From contig JASLLZ010000009.1 of the NCBI GenBank assembly GCA_030746775.1, positions 1 to 64,000 on the forward strand: DNA of 64,000 bases. The letters run 5' to 3'. This DNA comes from Rhodospirillales bacterium. Lineage in GTDB: Bacteria > Pseudomonadota > Alphaproteobacteria > Rhodospirillales > JASLLZ01. Made by a program: the position numbers and the translations under genes. Shown piece after piece: positions 35,616 to 44,020 of this stretch (its first letter is position 1; each line of letters starts with the position of its first letter). Below the pieces are notes generated by a model. That model was not told the DNA's origin. It was given only the letters and a program-made list of their open reading frames with translations, and did not search any database.

Positions 35616-36999
35616 GGCGCCGGCCTTGGGCAAGTCGTGGCGGCGCCGGGAACATCCGCGCCAGGTCGACAAGGTGATCGACGGCCTGGACTTCCAGGCC
35701 CTGGTTTCGCCCTCCCTTGGTCCCGCGCTTGGGCATGATGGCGCCGGTGAAGCCCAGCTTCGATGCTTCTTTGAGTCGGTTGTCGGTATGGGCCACGGCC
35801 CTTGCTTCGCCCGACAGGCCGACCTCGCCGAAGACCACGGTACCGGGCGGGCAAGGGGTGCCGCTCAACGATGACGCCAGGGCCGCGGCAACCGCCAGGT
35901 CCGCCGCCGGTTCGGTGATGCGCAGGCCCCCCGCGACGTTGAGATAGACGTCGTTGCCGGCCAGCGCCAAGCCGCAGCGCGCCTCAAGCACGGCCAATAT
36001 CATGGCCAGGCGGGCCGCGTCCCAGCCGACAACGGCGCGCCTCGGCGTGGCCAGGGCCGACGGCGCCACCAGGGCCTGAATTTCAACCAACACCGGACGG
36101 CTGCCCTCGATGCCGGCAAAGACGCAGGCGCCGCTGACCTCGCCCTGGCGGTCGGACAGAAACAGCGCCGACGGATTGGCGACTTCCTTCAGGCCGGCGC
36201 CGGTCATCTCGAAGACGCCGATTTCGTCGGTCGGCCCAAAGCGGTTCTTGACGGCGCGCATGATGCGGAACTGGTGGCTGCGCTCGCCCTCGAAATAGAG
36301 CACCGTGTCGACCATGTGTTCGAGCACCCGGGGGCCGGCGATCAATCCTTCCTTGGTCACGTGGCCGACCAGCAGCACGGTAAAGCCCAGGCGCTTGGCC
36401 AGCCGGATCAGTTCCTGGGCCGAGGCGCGCACCTGTGCCACGGTGCCAGGCGCCGAATCGAGGCTGTCGACGAACATGGTCTGGATCGAATCGATGATCA
36501 CGATGTCGGGGGCCCCCTTGCCGTCGAGGGAGGCGACGATATCACGCACATTGGTGGCGGCGGCGAGCTTGATCGGCGCCTGGCTCAGGCCCAGGCGCTC
36601 GGCGCGCAGCCTGACCTGGTCGATGGCCTCCTCGCCCGAGATGTAGAGGCACTGGAAACGGTCCGCCAGGGCGGCGCAAACCTGCAACAGCACGGTCGAT
36701 TTTCCGATGCCCGGATCGCCGCCGACAAGCAAGCCCGAGGCCGCCACCATGCCGCCGCCGCACACCCGGTCGAATTCCTTGATGCCGCTGACGCGGCGCG
36801 CCGGCGTCTCGCTCGATCCCTCGAGACCGACCAGGGTGATCTTGCGCCCGCGCCTGGCCCCCAGGCCGCGCGGCGCCGATTCCGCCGGCGCTTCCTCGAC
36901 AAGCGTGTTCCAGGCACCGCAAGACTCGCAACGGCCGACCCATTTCGGGTGCGCGCCGCCGCATTCCTGGCATACGTATGAGGACGCTTTGCGGGGCAA
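35608..36999 (-). CDS. radA: DNA repair/recombination ATPase RadA (Sms)
   Basis: A 463-residue RecA-related branch-migration protein. The N-terminal zinc finger is YVCQECGGAHPKWVGRCESCGAW, Walker A is GGDPGIGKSTVLLQV near residue 95, the RadA-specific KNRFGPTDEIGVFEM follows, and a Lon-like C-terminal domain ends the protein. It processes recombination intermediates. In the minus-strand order it follows alr and precedes cvpA; a remnant of another gene sits just upstream. Confidence 0.96.
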   Translation of the reverse strand: MPRKASSYVCQECGGAHPKWVGRCESCGAWNTLVEEAPAESAPRGLGARRGRKITLVGLEGSSETPARRVSGIKEFDRVCGGGMVAASGLLVGGDPGIGKSTVLLQVCAALADRFQCLYISGEEAIDQVRLRAERLGLSQAPIKLAAATNVRDIVASLDGKGAPDIVIIDSIQTMFVDSLDSAPGTVAQVRASAQELIRLAKRLGFTVLLVGHVTKEGLIAGPRVLEHMVDTVLYFEGERSHQFRIMRAVKNRFGPTDEIGVFEMTGAGLKEVANPSALFLSDRQGEVSGACVFAGIEGSRPVLVEIQALVAPSALATPRRAVVGWDAARLAMILAVLEARCGLALAGNDVYLNVAGGLRITEPAADLAVAAALASSLSGTPCPPGTVVFGEVGLSGEARAVAHTDNRLKEASKLGFTGAIMPKRGTKGGRNQGLEVQAVDHLVDLARMFPAPPRLAQGRRHG

Positions 37000-37015
37000 A
37001 GGAGGAGACCCTCCT

Positions 37016-37174
37016 TTACGGGTTCGGCACGATCACGCCCGGACCGCCATTTTGATGGGGCCCTCGGCGCGGCCGGATGCAATGGGAGACCCCGCGCCCG
37101 GTGAACAGCGCCAGGCGTCCGGCGTTGGCCAGAAAGACCAGGAAGAAGCGGCCGATCGGTTGCAGGAAGTTCAT
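37016..37174 (-). pseudogene. 5' remnant of an mlaE-type ABC permease gene
   Basis: Fifteen bases after the alr stop, an ATG opens a 52-codon frame that is too short for the ORF track. Its first 35 residues (MNFLQPIGRFFLVFLANAGR, then LALFTGRGVSHCIRP) look like the N-terminus of MlaE/YrbE permeases of the lipid-transport system. The frame then turns to unrelated residues and stops at TAA 37016, just before radA. From memory, related genomes carry a full mlaE and an ABC ATPase gene between alr and radA. A deletion, or a misassembly, has probably removed them here. Confidence 0.6.
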
Positions 37175-37189
37175 CGGGCTTGCGCGTCC

Positions 37190-38296
37190 TCAGTCGGCGC
37201 CGTCGAGATAGACCCGATGGTAGCGCGATCCCAGTCCGGTCAGTATCTCGTGGCCGATGGTGCCGGCCTCGGCGGCGACGGAATCGACGGGGTTGTGGGG
37301 ACCGATCAGGTCGACGGGGGCGCCCGGACGAGCCGCGTCATCCGCTACGTCGGAAACATCCAGCGTGATAAGATCCATGGAAACGCGTCCCACTATCGGC
37401 ACCCGGATGTCTCCCATATAGCCACAGCCGGAATTGCTCAAGGAGCGCAAATATCCGTCGGCATAGCCGACGCCGACGGTGGCGACGCGTCCCCGCCGCG
37501 CCACGCGGTGGCTCGCACCATAACCAACGGTCTGGGGCCTGTCAACGTCACGGACTTGCAGGATTTTCCCTTGTAAACGAACGACTTGGGCCATGGGATT
37601 GGTCTCGCCGGGGCGCGGCCCGACGCCGTACAGCGAGACCCCCGGACGGGCCAGGTCGAAGTGGTATTCGGGACCCAGGAAGATCCCCGACGAGTTGGCG
37701 AACGAGGCCTTGAGGTGGCTAAACTTGTGGCGGGCGCGGAGGAAGTCGGCCAATTGCTGGCGGTTGAGGGGATGATCGGCTTCGTCGGCGCAGGCCAGAT
37801 GGCTCATTACGGTGGCCACCTCGATGCCGTCGAGGCGCTCGGGCTCGCGGATCAGGATCGCGGTCTCGTCGGGCGGCAGGCCCAGGCGCGCCATGCCGGT
37901 ATCGATGTGCAGGTCGGCCGGCAGGGGCGCGCCCCGGACGTGGGCCAGATCGCCCCAGGCCTCGATGTCGCCCAGGCTGTTGAGAACCGGCACCAGTTGG
38001 TGGTCGATCAAAGTCTCCTCGCTGCCCGGCACGGGGCCGCCGAGGACATGGATCGTCGCCGCGGGGGCAACCCGGCGCACGGCCACCCCTTCGTCGACTT
38101 GGGCGACGAAGAAGGTTTCGCAGCCGGCCCGGGCGAGGGCCGGCGCCACACGCTCGGCACCCAGGCCGTAGGCGTCGGCCTTGATCACGGCGGCGCATTC
38201 GGCATCCGCCAGCATGCTTTTCAGCAACAGCCAGTTGGCGACGATTCCATTCAGGTCGATGGTAAGGACGGCGCCGCTGTGATCGGACTTGGACAT
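37190..38296 (-). CDS. alr: alanine racemase
   Basis: A 368-residue PLP enzyme that makes D-alanine for peptidoglycan. The PLP lysine is in AAVIKADAYGLGAE near residue 40. The second catalytic base lies in the C-terminal domain around NSGCGYMGDIRVPIVGRVSMDLITLDVSD. The start is ATG 38296 (MSKSDHSGAVLTIDLNG), 8 bases after the dnaB stop; the track ORF from 38455 reads back into dnaB. It is co-oriented with dnaB and presumably in one operon. D-alanine supply is also of interest beside the DAO array, though these genes are 12 kb apart. Confidence 0.95.
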   Translation of the reverse strand: MSKSDHSGAVLTIDLNGIVANWLLLKSMLADAECAAVIKADAYGLGAERVAPALARAGCETFFVAQVDEGVAVRRVAPAATIHVLGGPVPGSEETLIDHQLVPVLNSLGDIEAWGDLAHVRGAPLPADLHIDTGMARLGLPPDETAILIREPERLDGIEVATVMSHLACADEADHPLNRQQLADFLRARHKFSHLKASFANSSGIFLGPEYHFDLARPGVSLYGVGPRPGETNPMAQVVRLQGKILQVRDVDRPQTVGYGASHRVARRGRVATVGVGYADGYLRSLSNSGCGYMGDIRVPIVGRVSMDLITLDVSDVADDAARPGAPVDLIGPHNPVDSVAAEAGTIGHEILTGLGSRYHRVYLDGAD

Positions 38297-38304
38297 CAAC
38301 GGCT

Positions 38305-39810
38305 TCAGGCTTCGGGATCGTGGTGGGTATCCAGGTCGCCGAAGCGCGTAAAGGCGCCTTCGAAGAATAAGCTGACGTTGCCGGTCGGACCGTGGCGTTG
38401 CTTGGCGACAATGACGTCGGCCTTGTTCTTGGCGGCGTCGCGGCGCAGTTCCCACCGTCCGTAGCGCTCGTGGAAATGATCTTCTTTCTCGTCGACTCGT
38501 TGCGATGGCTGATCGCGCTCGAGGTAGTATTCCTCGCGAAAAATGAACATGACCACGTCGGCGTCCTGCTCGATGGTTCCCGAATCGCGCAGGTCCGCCA
38601 GTTGCGGACGCTTGTTGTCGCGTTGTTCGACGGCGCGCGAAAGCTGCGACAGGGCGAGCACGGGAACGTCGAGCTCCTTGGCCAGTGTCTTGAGACCGCG
38701 GGTGATCTCCGAGATTTCCTGAACCCGGCTGTCGTTGCGGCTGCCCGGTCCCGGGCTCATGAGCTGCAGGTAGTCGACCACGATCAGGCCCAGTTTTTCG
38801 GTGCGCTTGAGCCGCCGCGCGCGGGTCCGCAACTGGGCCACCGACAGGGCCGGCGAATCGTCAATGAAGATGGGGATGGCGTAAAGCTCCTGGCTGCCCA
38901 CCGCCAGGCGGTTGAATTCGTCGTTGGTAAGCTCCCCCTTGCGCATGCGGTCGGACGATATGTTGGTCTGCTCCGAAATGATGCGGCTGGCCAGTTGTTC
39001 GGCCGACATTTCGAGCGAGAAAAACCCGACGACGGCGCCGTCGTCGGCCGTCGTGCTTCGACGGGTGTAAGCGGCGTTGAAGGCGATGTTGGTGGCCAGG
39101 GCGGTCTTGCCCATCGATGGCCGTCCGGCCAGGATCACCAGGTCCGAGCGGTGCAGGCCGCCGAGCAAGGTATCGAGATCGCGCAAGCCCGTGGGAACGC
39201 CGCTGAGGCGGCCCTCGCGCTTGTGCGCCGCCTGGGCCATATCGATGGCGTCGAGCAGAGTGTCCTTGAAGGGCCGAAAACCGCCTTCCAATTCTCCCGT
39301 GGCGGCGAGTTCGAAAAGCCGCTGTTCGGTCTTTTCGATCTGTTCGTCGGCGGTCTCTTCGACCTCGGCGCCGAAGGCTTCGTTGACCACGTCCTGGCCG
39401 AGGGCGATGAGCTGGCGCTTGAGATAGAGATCATGGACAAGGCGGCCGTACTCGCCGGCGTTGATGACGGTGGCCGCCGAGGCGGCAAGGTCGGCGAGAT
39501 AGGCCGGCCCGCCGATGTCGACCAGGTCCTCGTCCTGTTCGAACAGCGCCTTGAGGGTTACCGGATCGGCGATCTGGCCGCGCTCGATAAGGTGCGCGCA
39601 AGCCTCGAAGATGCGCCCGTTCTGGGCCACAAAAAAGTGTTGCGGGCGCAGGAAATCGGTAACCTTTTCATAGGCCCGATTGTCGATGAAGATGGCGCCC
39701 AGCAAGGCCTTTTCGGCCTCGATGTTGTGGGGCTGGGAGCGGAAGACGGAACCACTGATGTCGCCGTTGGACGAGGCGACGGTAGGGGTGGAAGTCAGCG
39801 CAGTTGCCAT
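38305..39810 (-). CDS. dnaB: replicative DNA helicase DnaB
   Basis: The 501-residue hexameric fork helicase. The N-terminal helical domain (RSQPHNIEAEKALLGAIFIDN) is followed by the RecA-like domain with Walker A AGRPSMGKTALATN near residue 240 and Walker B GLIVVDYLQLM. It lies between cfa and alr on the minus strand. In the order I recall for the class it would directly follow rplI, so the cfa gene looks like an addition. Confidence 0.97.
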   Translation of the reverse strand: MATALTSTPTVASSNGDISGSVFRSQPHNIEAEKALLGAIFIDNRAYEKVTDFLRPQHFFVAQNGRIFEACAHLIERGQIADPVTLKALFEQDEDLVDIGGPAYLADLAASAATVINAGEYGRLVHDLYLKRQLIALGQDVVNEAFGAEVEETADEQIEKTEQRLFELAATGELEGGFRPFKDTLLDAIDMAQAAHKREGRLSGVPTGLRDLDTLLGGLHRSDLVILAGRPSMGKTALATNIAFNAAYTRRSTTADDGAVVGFFSLEMSAEQLASRIISEQTNISSDRMRKGELTNDEFNRLAVGSQELYAIPIFIDDSPALSVAQLRTRARRLKRTEKLGLIVVDYLQLMSPGPGSRNDSRVQEISEITRGLKTLAKELDVPVLALSQLSRAVEQRDNKRPQLADLRDSGTIEQDADVVMFIFREEYYLERDQPSQRVDEKEDHFHERYGRWELRRDAAKNKADVIVAKQRHGPTGNVSLFFEGAFTRFGDLDTHHDPEA

Positions 39811-39922
39811 CGGGGAAACCTAACGATGTGCCTGTGCCGCGCAAGCCAAATTCAATTCACAGCCCTGTGGAAATGTGTGTAAGGAGGAGACGCACCCCGT
39901 CCTTCGTGGCGTCAGCGCTGTC

Positions 39923-41161
39923 TCAGGCCGAGCGCAGGCGGCGATCGCCCGCGAAGCGGCCGCGATGCCAGTCGGTGACGTAATCGCGGTTCAGGGGCAC
40001 GGCGTCCTGACGCTTGGCCAGCTGAATCTGGAAGACGACGCTGCCCAGGTGGCGGAATGAAACCTCGCTGACCGCCAGATAGTACTCCCACATGCGGCAG
40101 AAGCGCTCGTCATAGAGGGCCTTGGCCGCCCCCCGGTTGGCGAGGAAGCGGCGCCGCCAGTGGCGCAGCGTCTCGGCGTAGTGCAGGCGCAGGACCTCGA
40201 TATCGGTGACCCACAGGCCGGCCTTCTCGACCGCTTTCAATATCTCGGAAAGGGCCGGCGCGTAGCCGCCGGGAAAAATGTGCTTGCGGACCCACGGATC
40301 GGTGGCGCCGGGGCCGTCGGCCCGGCCGATGGTATGCAACAGGGCGACGCCGTCGTCGGTCAGGAGGTCGCGCAGTTTGGCGAAGAAGGCGGGATAATGA
40401 GGAACGCCGACATGTTCGAACATGCCGACCGACACGATGCGCTCGAAAACGCCGGTCTGCTGGCGATAATCGCGCAGGTGAAACGATACCCGGTCGTCGC
40501 GGCCTTCCTGGCGGGCTCGTTCCCGCGACACCTTGAACTGCTCGGTCGAAAGCGTCACGCCGGTTACCCGGGCTTGCGCCTGGTGGGACAGGAAAAGTGC
40601 CAGCCCGCCCCATCCCGATCCGATGTCGAGCACGCGCTGCCCCGGTTCGATCAGCAGCTTGGCCGCGATGTGGTGTTTCTTGTTCCCCTGGGCGCTTTCC
40701 AGGTCGTCATCGGCATCGGAAAAATAGGCGCAGGAATATTGGCGGTCGGCGTCGAGGAAGAGGTCGTACAGTCCGCCCGAGAGGTCGTAATGATAGGCCG
40801 CGTTGGCGCGCGCCCACTTCACCGGGTTGAGTTGATGTGCAAGCCGCGCCAGCCGCCGGACCCAGAGCGTGGCCTTGGTGGCGGGGTGGGGCGGGGCGCG
40901 CTCCATGTTGCGGCTGAAAAGTGCCACTAAATCGTAGATTGAGCCGTTCTCGACGGTCAGTGTGCCGTCCATGTAACCCTCGCCGGCGTGCAGCGACGGG
41001 TTGAAGATCATCCACCTCTGAAGGCGCCGTCGGTGTAGCCGCACGCTCACCGTCGGTCCGTCCTCGGTGCCCTTGAAAGTATGAGTCCTGCCCGATGCGT
41101 CCACGACGCGAAGCGTTCCCGTTCGCATCAGATGGCGCAAGAAACGTCCAAGCAAGAACAT
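39923..41161 (-). CDS. cfa: cyclopropane-fatty-acyl-phospholipid synthase family protein
   Basis: A 412-residue SAM-dependent enzyme that adds methylene bridges to unsaturated acyl chains of membrane lipids. The SAM site is VLDIGSGWGGLALFLS near residue 180, and the family motif HYDLSGGLYDLFLD precedes it. CRMWEYYLAVSEVSFR near the C-terminus carries the conserved Glu that orients the active-site bicarbonate in the family. ATG 41161 is chosen because a long AAGGGGGGG lies just upstream. It sits between rplI and dnaB. Confidence 0.9.
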   Translation of the reverse strand: MFLLGRFLRHLMRTGTLRVVDASGRTHTFKGTEDGPTVSVRLHRRRLQRWMIFNPSLHAGEGYMDGTLTVENGSIYDLVALFSRNMERAPPHPATKATLWVRRLARLAHQLNPVKWARANAAYHYDLSGGLYDLFLDADRQYSCAYFSDADDDLESAQGNKKHHIAAKLLIEPGQRVLDIGSGWGGLALFLSHQAQARVTGVTLSTEQFKVSRERARQEGRDDRVSFHLRDYRQQTGVFERIVSVGMFEHVGVPHYPAFFAKLRDLLTDDGVALLHTIGRADGPGATDPWVRKHIFPGGYAPALSEILKAVEKAGLWVTDIEVLRLHYAETLRHWRRRFLANRGAAKALYDERFCRMWEYYLAVSEVSFRHLGSVVFQIQLAKRQDAVPLNRDYVTDWHRGRFAGDRRLRSA

Positions 41162-41256
41162 AACCCCCCCTTGTGTGCGCTTCCTTTCCCGCCTCAAAGG
41201 CCCAAGTTTATCAAATTATTGGGGAGCGGAGTAGGGGGGATGGACGGTGCCCGGCG

Positions 41257-41949
41257 CTACCCGGTCTTTTCCTCGTCCTTGCCCCCTTTTTCGTCGCCGG
41301 CTTCCTTGTCGGCGCCGGTTTCTTCTTCGGATTCGGCCGGTGTCGCGCCTTCGGCTTCCTTGGCCTCCTTCTTGGCTTCCTCGCCCTCCTTGGCCTCCTC
41401 GCCCTCCTGGGTCTTCTTCTTGGCGGGGGCGGAAGCGGCCTCGGCGGTTTCTTCTTCGGCGTGGATCAGGGCCTTGCCGGTGCGGGCTTGAATTTCGGCC
41501 TCCTCGGTGGTGCGGGCGACATTGGTGATGATGTCGACCGCGACTTCCGGGTGCAAGTCAATGCGTACCGGATGAATACCGATAAGCTTGATCGGCCGTT
41601 GCAGGCGGACCTGCTGACGGGTGACGTTGCACCCGGCCTCGCACACCGCTTCGGCGATGTCGCGGGCATTGGCCGAACCATAAAGCTGGCCCGCCTCGCC
41701 GGCCTGACGGACGAGGACGATCGAAAGGCCCTCGACCTTCTTGGCCACCGCTTCGGCCTCTTTGCGGCTCTCCAGGTTGTCGGCCTCCAGCTGGGTCCGT
41801 TGCTGTTCGAAGGTGCGGCGGTTTTCCTCCGTCGCCCTGAGCGCCTTGCCGCGCGGCAATAAATAGTTGCGCGCGAAACCCGGCTTGACGCTGACCACGT
41901 CGCCCATCTGGCCCAGGCTTTCGATGCGTTCCAGCAAGATGATCTCCAT
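41257..41949 (-). CDS. rplI: 50S ribosomal protein L9, with long charged C-terminal tail
   Basis: L9 binds 23S rRNA near the L1 stalk. The N-terminal rRNA-binding domain is canonical ([32 protein letters not shown]), and the C-terminal domain runs to about residue 170. The protein then continues for about 60 residues rich in Glu, Lys and Ala, for 230 residues in all against about 150 in E. coli. ATG 41949 overlaps the stop of the DUF2232 gene (TGATG), so translation is coupled. The tail resembles in character the one on S6 in the same operon. Confidence 0.95.
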   Translation of the reverse strand: MEIILLERIESLGQMGDVVSVKPGFARNYLLPRGKALRATEENRRTFEQQRTQLEADNLESRKEAEAVAKKVEGLSIVLVRQAGEAGQLYGSANARDIAEAVCEAGCNVTRQQVRLQRPIKLIGIHPVRIDLHPEVAVDIITNVARTTEEAEIQARTGKALIHAEEETAEAASAPAKKKTQEGEEAKEGEEAKKEAKEAEGATPAESEEETGADKEAGDEKGGKDEEKTG

Positions 41950-42890
41950 CACTCGTCCCCTTGTCTCTTGTTCGGCCCGGAGAATCGATGGCGCAGTCCG
42001 GCCCATTGTTCGATCATGCCGATGCCGGCGGTAACGCCGGCCGCCCAATTGGAAAAGATCAGCATGAAATAGAATACCACTAACAGCGATCCCGAGAACG
42101 AAACGCGGTTCACTAAGGTGTGCACGACGGCCAGTCCCAGGAAGAAGAAGGGCACCGCCGAAATGAGCGCCAGGTTGCGGCCCGTATACTGCCATTCCCC
42201 GGGCCCCACCAGCGCCACCGCCGCCGATGCGACGAGCAGCCACGACATCCAGTCGGGTAACACAAGGTCGGCCAGCCGGGGGCTCGGCCTCACATTATGT
42301 CCGGCGCGGACCAAGATGCCCTGCGCCAAGGCTCCGTTGACCGTCGTCATCAGGATCCACGATGCGCCCACCATGCCCGGGAACAGGGGAATCGTCGCCG
42401 CCACCAAGTCGCCGCGCTTCGTACTTGAGACATGCGGCAGCATGGTGGCCAGGGCCTGGTCGAGAAAGTCGGTGACGGCGGCAGCCACGCCGCTCCCGGA
42501 GCCCCAGGCCATGAAGGCCGCCGTGACGAACAGGCCGGCGGCCAGGGCGGTCAGCCAGCTAAGCGTGAAGCCGGCCGGATACCAGGCCTGGGTTCCGCCC
42601 GCCCCGGAACGTCGAGTCAGGATGGTGCGCACCACGACCAGGGCGGGAATGGCGTTGACCACGGCATAGAGGCCGGCGGTCACCATGCCGCCCAAGGCGA
42701 CGGTAGTCAGAAAGCCGGCGCCACCGGCCACGGTGCCGGCCGAAACGCCGAATCCCAGGCCGACCAAGAGCAGGGGCAAGGGCGCCAGATAGGCAAGAAA
42801 CAGCGCCCCTGGCGTTCCGGTCAGGAAGGCCAGCGCCACGACGGCGCTCAAGCCGCCGCCAAAAAGGGCGATCAGCATTTGTTTGGACAA
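41949..42890 (-). CDS. DUF2232 family membrane protein
   Basis: A 313-residue protein with about eight hydrophobic helices and little else, typical of the DUF2232 family found between rpsR and rplI in alphaproteobacteria. Function is unknown. TTG 42890 ([18 protein letters not shown]) has GGGAG 6 bases upstream and is preferred over ATG 42878. The 498-residue ORF in the track runs through rpsR and the rpsF repeats in another frame and should not be used. Confidence 0.82.
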   Translation of the reverse strand: MSKQMLIALFGGGLSAVVALAFLTGTPGALFLAYLAPLPLLLVGLGFGVSAGTVAGGAGFLTTVALGGMVTAGLYAVVNAIPALVVVRTILTRRSGAGGTQAWYPAGFTLSWLTALAAGLFVTAAFMAWGSGSGVAAAVTDFLDQALATMLPHVSSTKRGDLVAATIPLFPGMVGASWILMTTVNGALAQGILVRAGHNVRPSPRLADLVLPDWMSWLLVASAAVALVGPGEWQYTGRNLALISAVPFFFLGLAVVHTLVNRVSFSGSLLVVFYFMLIFSNWAAGVTAGIGMIEQWAGLRHRFSGPNKRQGDE

Positions 42891-42952
42891 GCCGTTCTCC
42901 CGCTCCTTTCCCGGTGTCCGCCGCATATCGGCGACGGCGCGCCGGGCGCGCA

Positions 42953-43198
42953 CTATTTCAGCACGTAGGGCATCAGCGCCAGATAGCGGGCGCGCTTGAT
43001 GGCCCGCGCCAATTCGTGTTGCTTCTTGCTCGACACGGCCGTGATGCGGCTGGGCACGATCTTGCCGCGTTCGGAAGTGAATCGTTGCAGCAACCTTACG
43101 TCCTTGTAGTCGATTTTTGGGGCACCTTGCCCGGAAAACGGACACGACTTCCGGCGCCGGAAGAACGACCGCTTGGCGCCGCCTTGTGGGGCTCTCAT
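42953..43198 (-). CDS. rpsR: 30S ribosomal protein S18
   Basis: An 81-residue S18 with the conserved core [21 protein letters not shown] and [31 protein letters not shown]18 forms a heterodimer with S6 on the 30S platform. The ATG overlaps the rpsF stop by an ATGA (43195-43198), which favours equal synthesis of the two partners. Confidence 0.97.
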   Translation of the reverse strand: MRAPQGGAKRSFFRRRKSCPFSGQGAPKIDYKDVRLLQRFTSERGKIVPSRITAVSSKKQHELARAIKRARYLALMPYVLK

Positions 43199-43812
43199 TT
43201 CTCGCCTCCATCCGTCGCCTTAGTGGTGTCGGTGTCGGATTTGTCGCCGCCACTGGCCTTCGCCGGCGCCTCATCCTTGTCGGAGCCAGCTTTCGCCGCC
43301 CCGGTGTCTTTGTCGGTGTCGGCCTTCGCCGGCGCGACATCCTTGCCGGTGTCGGGTTTCGCCGGCGCGGCATCCTTGCCGGTGTCGGTGTTCGCCGGCG
43401 CGGCATCCTTGCCGGTGTCGGTCCTTGGCGCGTCTTCACGGTCACGCCGCCGGTGGCCGCCGTCGCGTCTCGGCCGGTCGTCGCGTCCCGCTCCGCGCTG
43501 CATCATCACCGAGGGACCTTCCTCGATATCGTCGACCTTGATTGTCAGGTAGCGCAGCACGTCCTCGTTGAGGCGCATGCGGCGCTCCAACTCCAAGATG
43601 GCGGAGGTTGGACCGTCAATGCCGTAAAGGACGTAATGGCCCTTGCGGTTCTTGCGGATCTTGTAGGCCAGGGACCGCAGTCCCCAATATTCCTTCTTGA
43701 CGACCTTGGCGCCTTGTTCCTCGATCAGCTTGGAAAGTTCCTCGGTCAGGGATTCGACCTGCGGCGCGGAGATATCTTGGCGTGCGATGAACACGCTCTC
43801 GTAGAGGGGCAT
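43195..43812 (-). CDS. rpsF: 30S ribosomal protein S6, with repetitive C-terminal extension
   Basis: The 205-residue S6 has a normal domain in its first 100 residues ([22 protein letters not shown], then [27 protein letters not shown]). After an Arg-rich linker it carries five imperfect copies of an 11-residue unit ([11 protein letters not shown] type). The start is ATG 43812 with AAGGGAG 6 bases upstream; the longer track ORF is not needed. In E. coli, S6 also has a C-terminal tail, modified with glutamates by RimK, but it is short. The tail here is likely disordered. Confidence 0.95.
   Translation of the reverse strand: MPLYESVFIARQDISAPQVESLTEELSKLIEEQGAKVVKKEYWGLRSLAYKIRKNRKGHYVLYGIDGPTSAILELERRMRLNEDVLRYLTIKVDDIEEGPSVMMQRGAGRDDRPRRDGGHRRRDREDAPRTDTGKDAAPANTDTGKDAAPAKPDTGKDVAPAKADTDKDTGAAKAGSDKDEAPAKASGGDKSDTDTTKATDGGEK
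43255..43419 (-). repeat. 33-bp tandem repeat in the 3' part of rpsF, five units
   Basis: Five imperfect units with a 33-base period encode the 11-residue repeats [44 protein letters not shown] and [11 protein letters not shown]. The first three are nearly identical in DNA. They are in frame, so unit gain or loss would not disrupt rpsF; copy number may vary between strains. Confidence 0.85.
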
Positions 43813-43912
43813 CTTGGTCTCCCTTGGGCTTTTCTCAACCCGCCGGCACGACCACCCGTTGGCCGCCTCATCGCGGGCATAGCCGGGCATGGCCCGGCAA
43901 GGAGTTATGAGG
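43813..43912 (-). promoter_or_regulatory. rpsF mRNA leader, possible S6:S18 autoregulatory site
   Basis: About 100 bases lie between the predicted transcription start and the rpsF ATG. They contain a perfect 7-bp hairpin (GCCGGGC-CAT-GCCCGGC, 43898-43882) and, closer to the gene, a second, larger imperfect stem closed by CCCGC/GCGGG with a CCG nearby. S6:S18 is known to bind a leader motif containing a CCG bulge in many bacteria. Assigning this leader to that class is a tentative inference. Confidence 0.3.
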
Positions 43913-43918
43913 GGGCGC

Positions 43919-43946
43919 ACTATACACATATAGGATCGTCCCGCAA
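43919..43946 (-). promoter_or_regulatory. candidate sigma-70 promoter of the rpsF operon
   Basis: On the minus strand TTGCGG (43946-43941), 16 bases, TATAGT (43924-43919). The -10 box is a five-of-six match. It lies in the divergent region between rpsF and fabD. Confidence 0.55.
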
Positions 43947-44020
43947 GCGTGCTTGCCCGGCGCGGTCCATGGCGTTATCACTTTCCGTTGGCTGGTTGGT
44001 TCATGGGAAGAAGGCGACGC

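Noticed and set aside
38392-39882. 496-codon ORF on the plus strand
   Set aside because: Antisense shadow of dnaB, which is unmistakable.
43255-43419. Regular 33-bp repeats as a possible CRISPR array
   Set aside because: No unique spacers separate the units, the units are in frame within rpsF, and no cas genes are present.
41949-43445. 498-codon ORF with Pro/Arg-rich repeats at its N-terminus
   Set aside because: Its first 185 codons are the rpsF and rpsR genes read in another frame. The repeats (RMPRRR type) are the shadow of the 33-bp repeat. Only the DUF2232 part is kept.
43953-43981. TTGCCC-N17-TATCAC as fabD promoter
   Set aside because: Spacing is right but the -10 box is poor, and many such pairs occur by chance in this composition.
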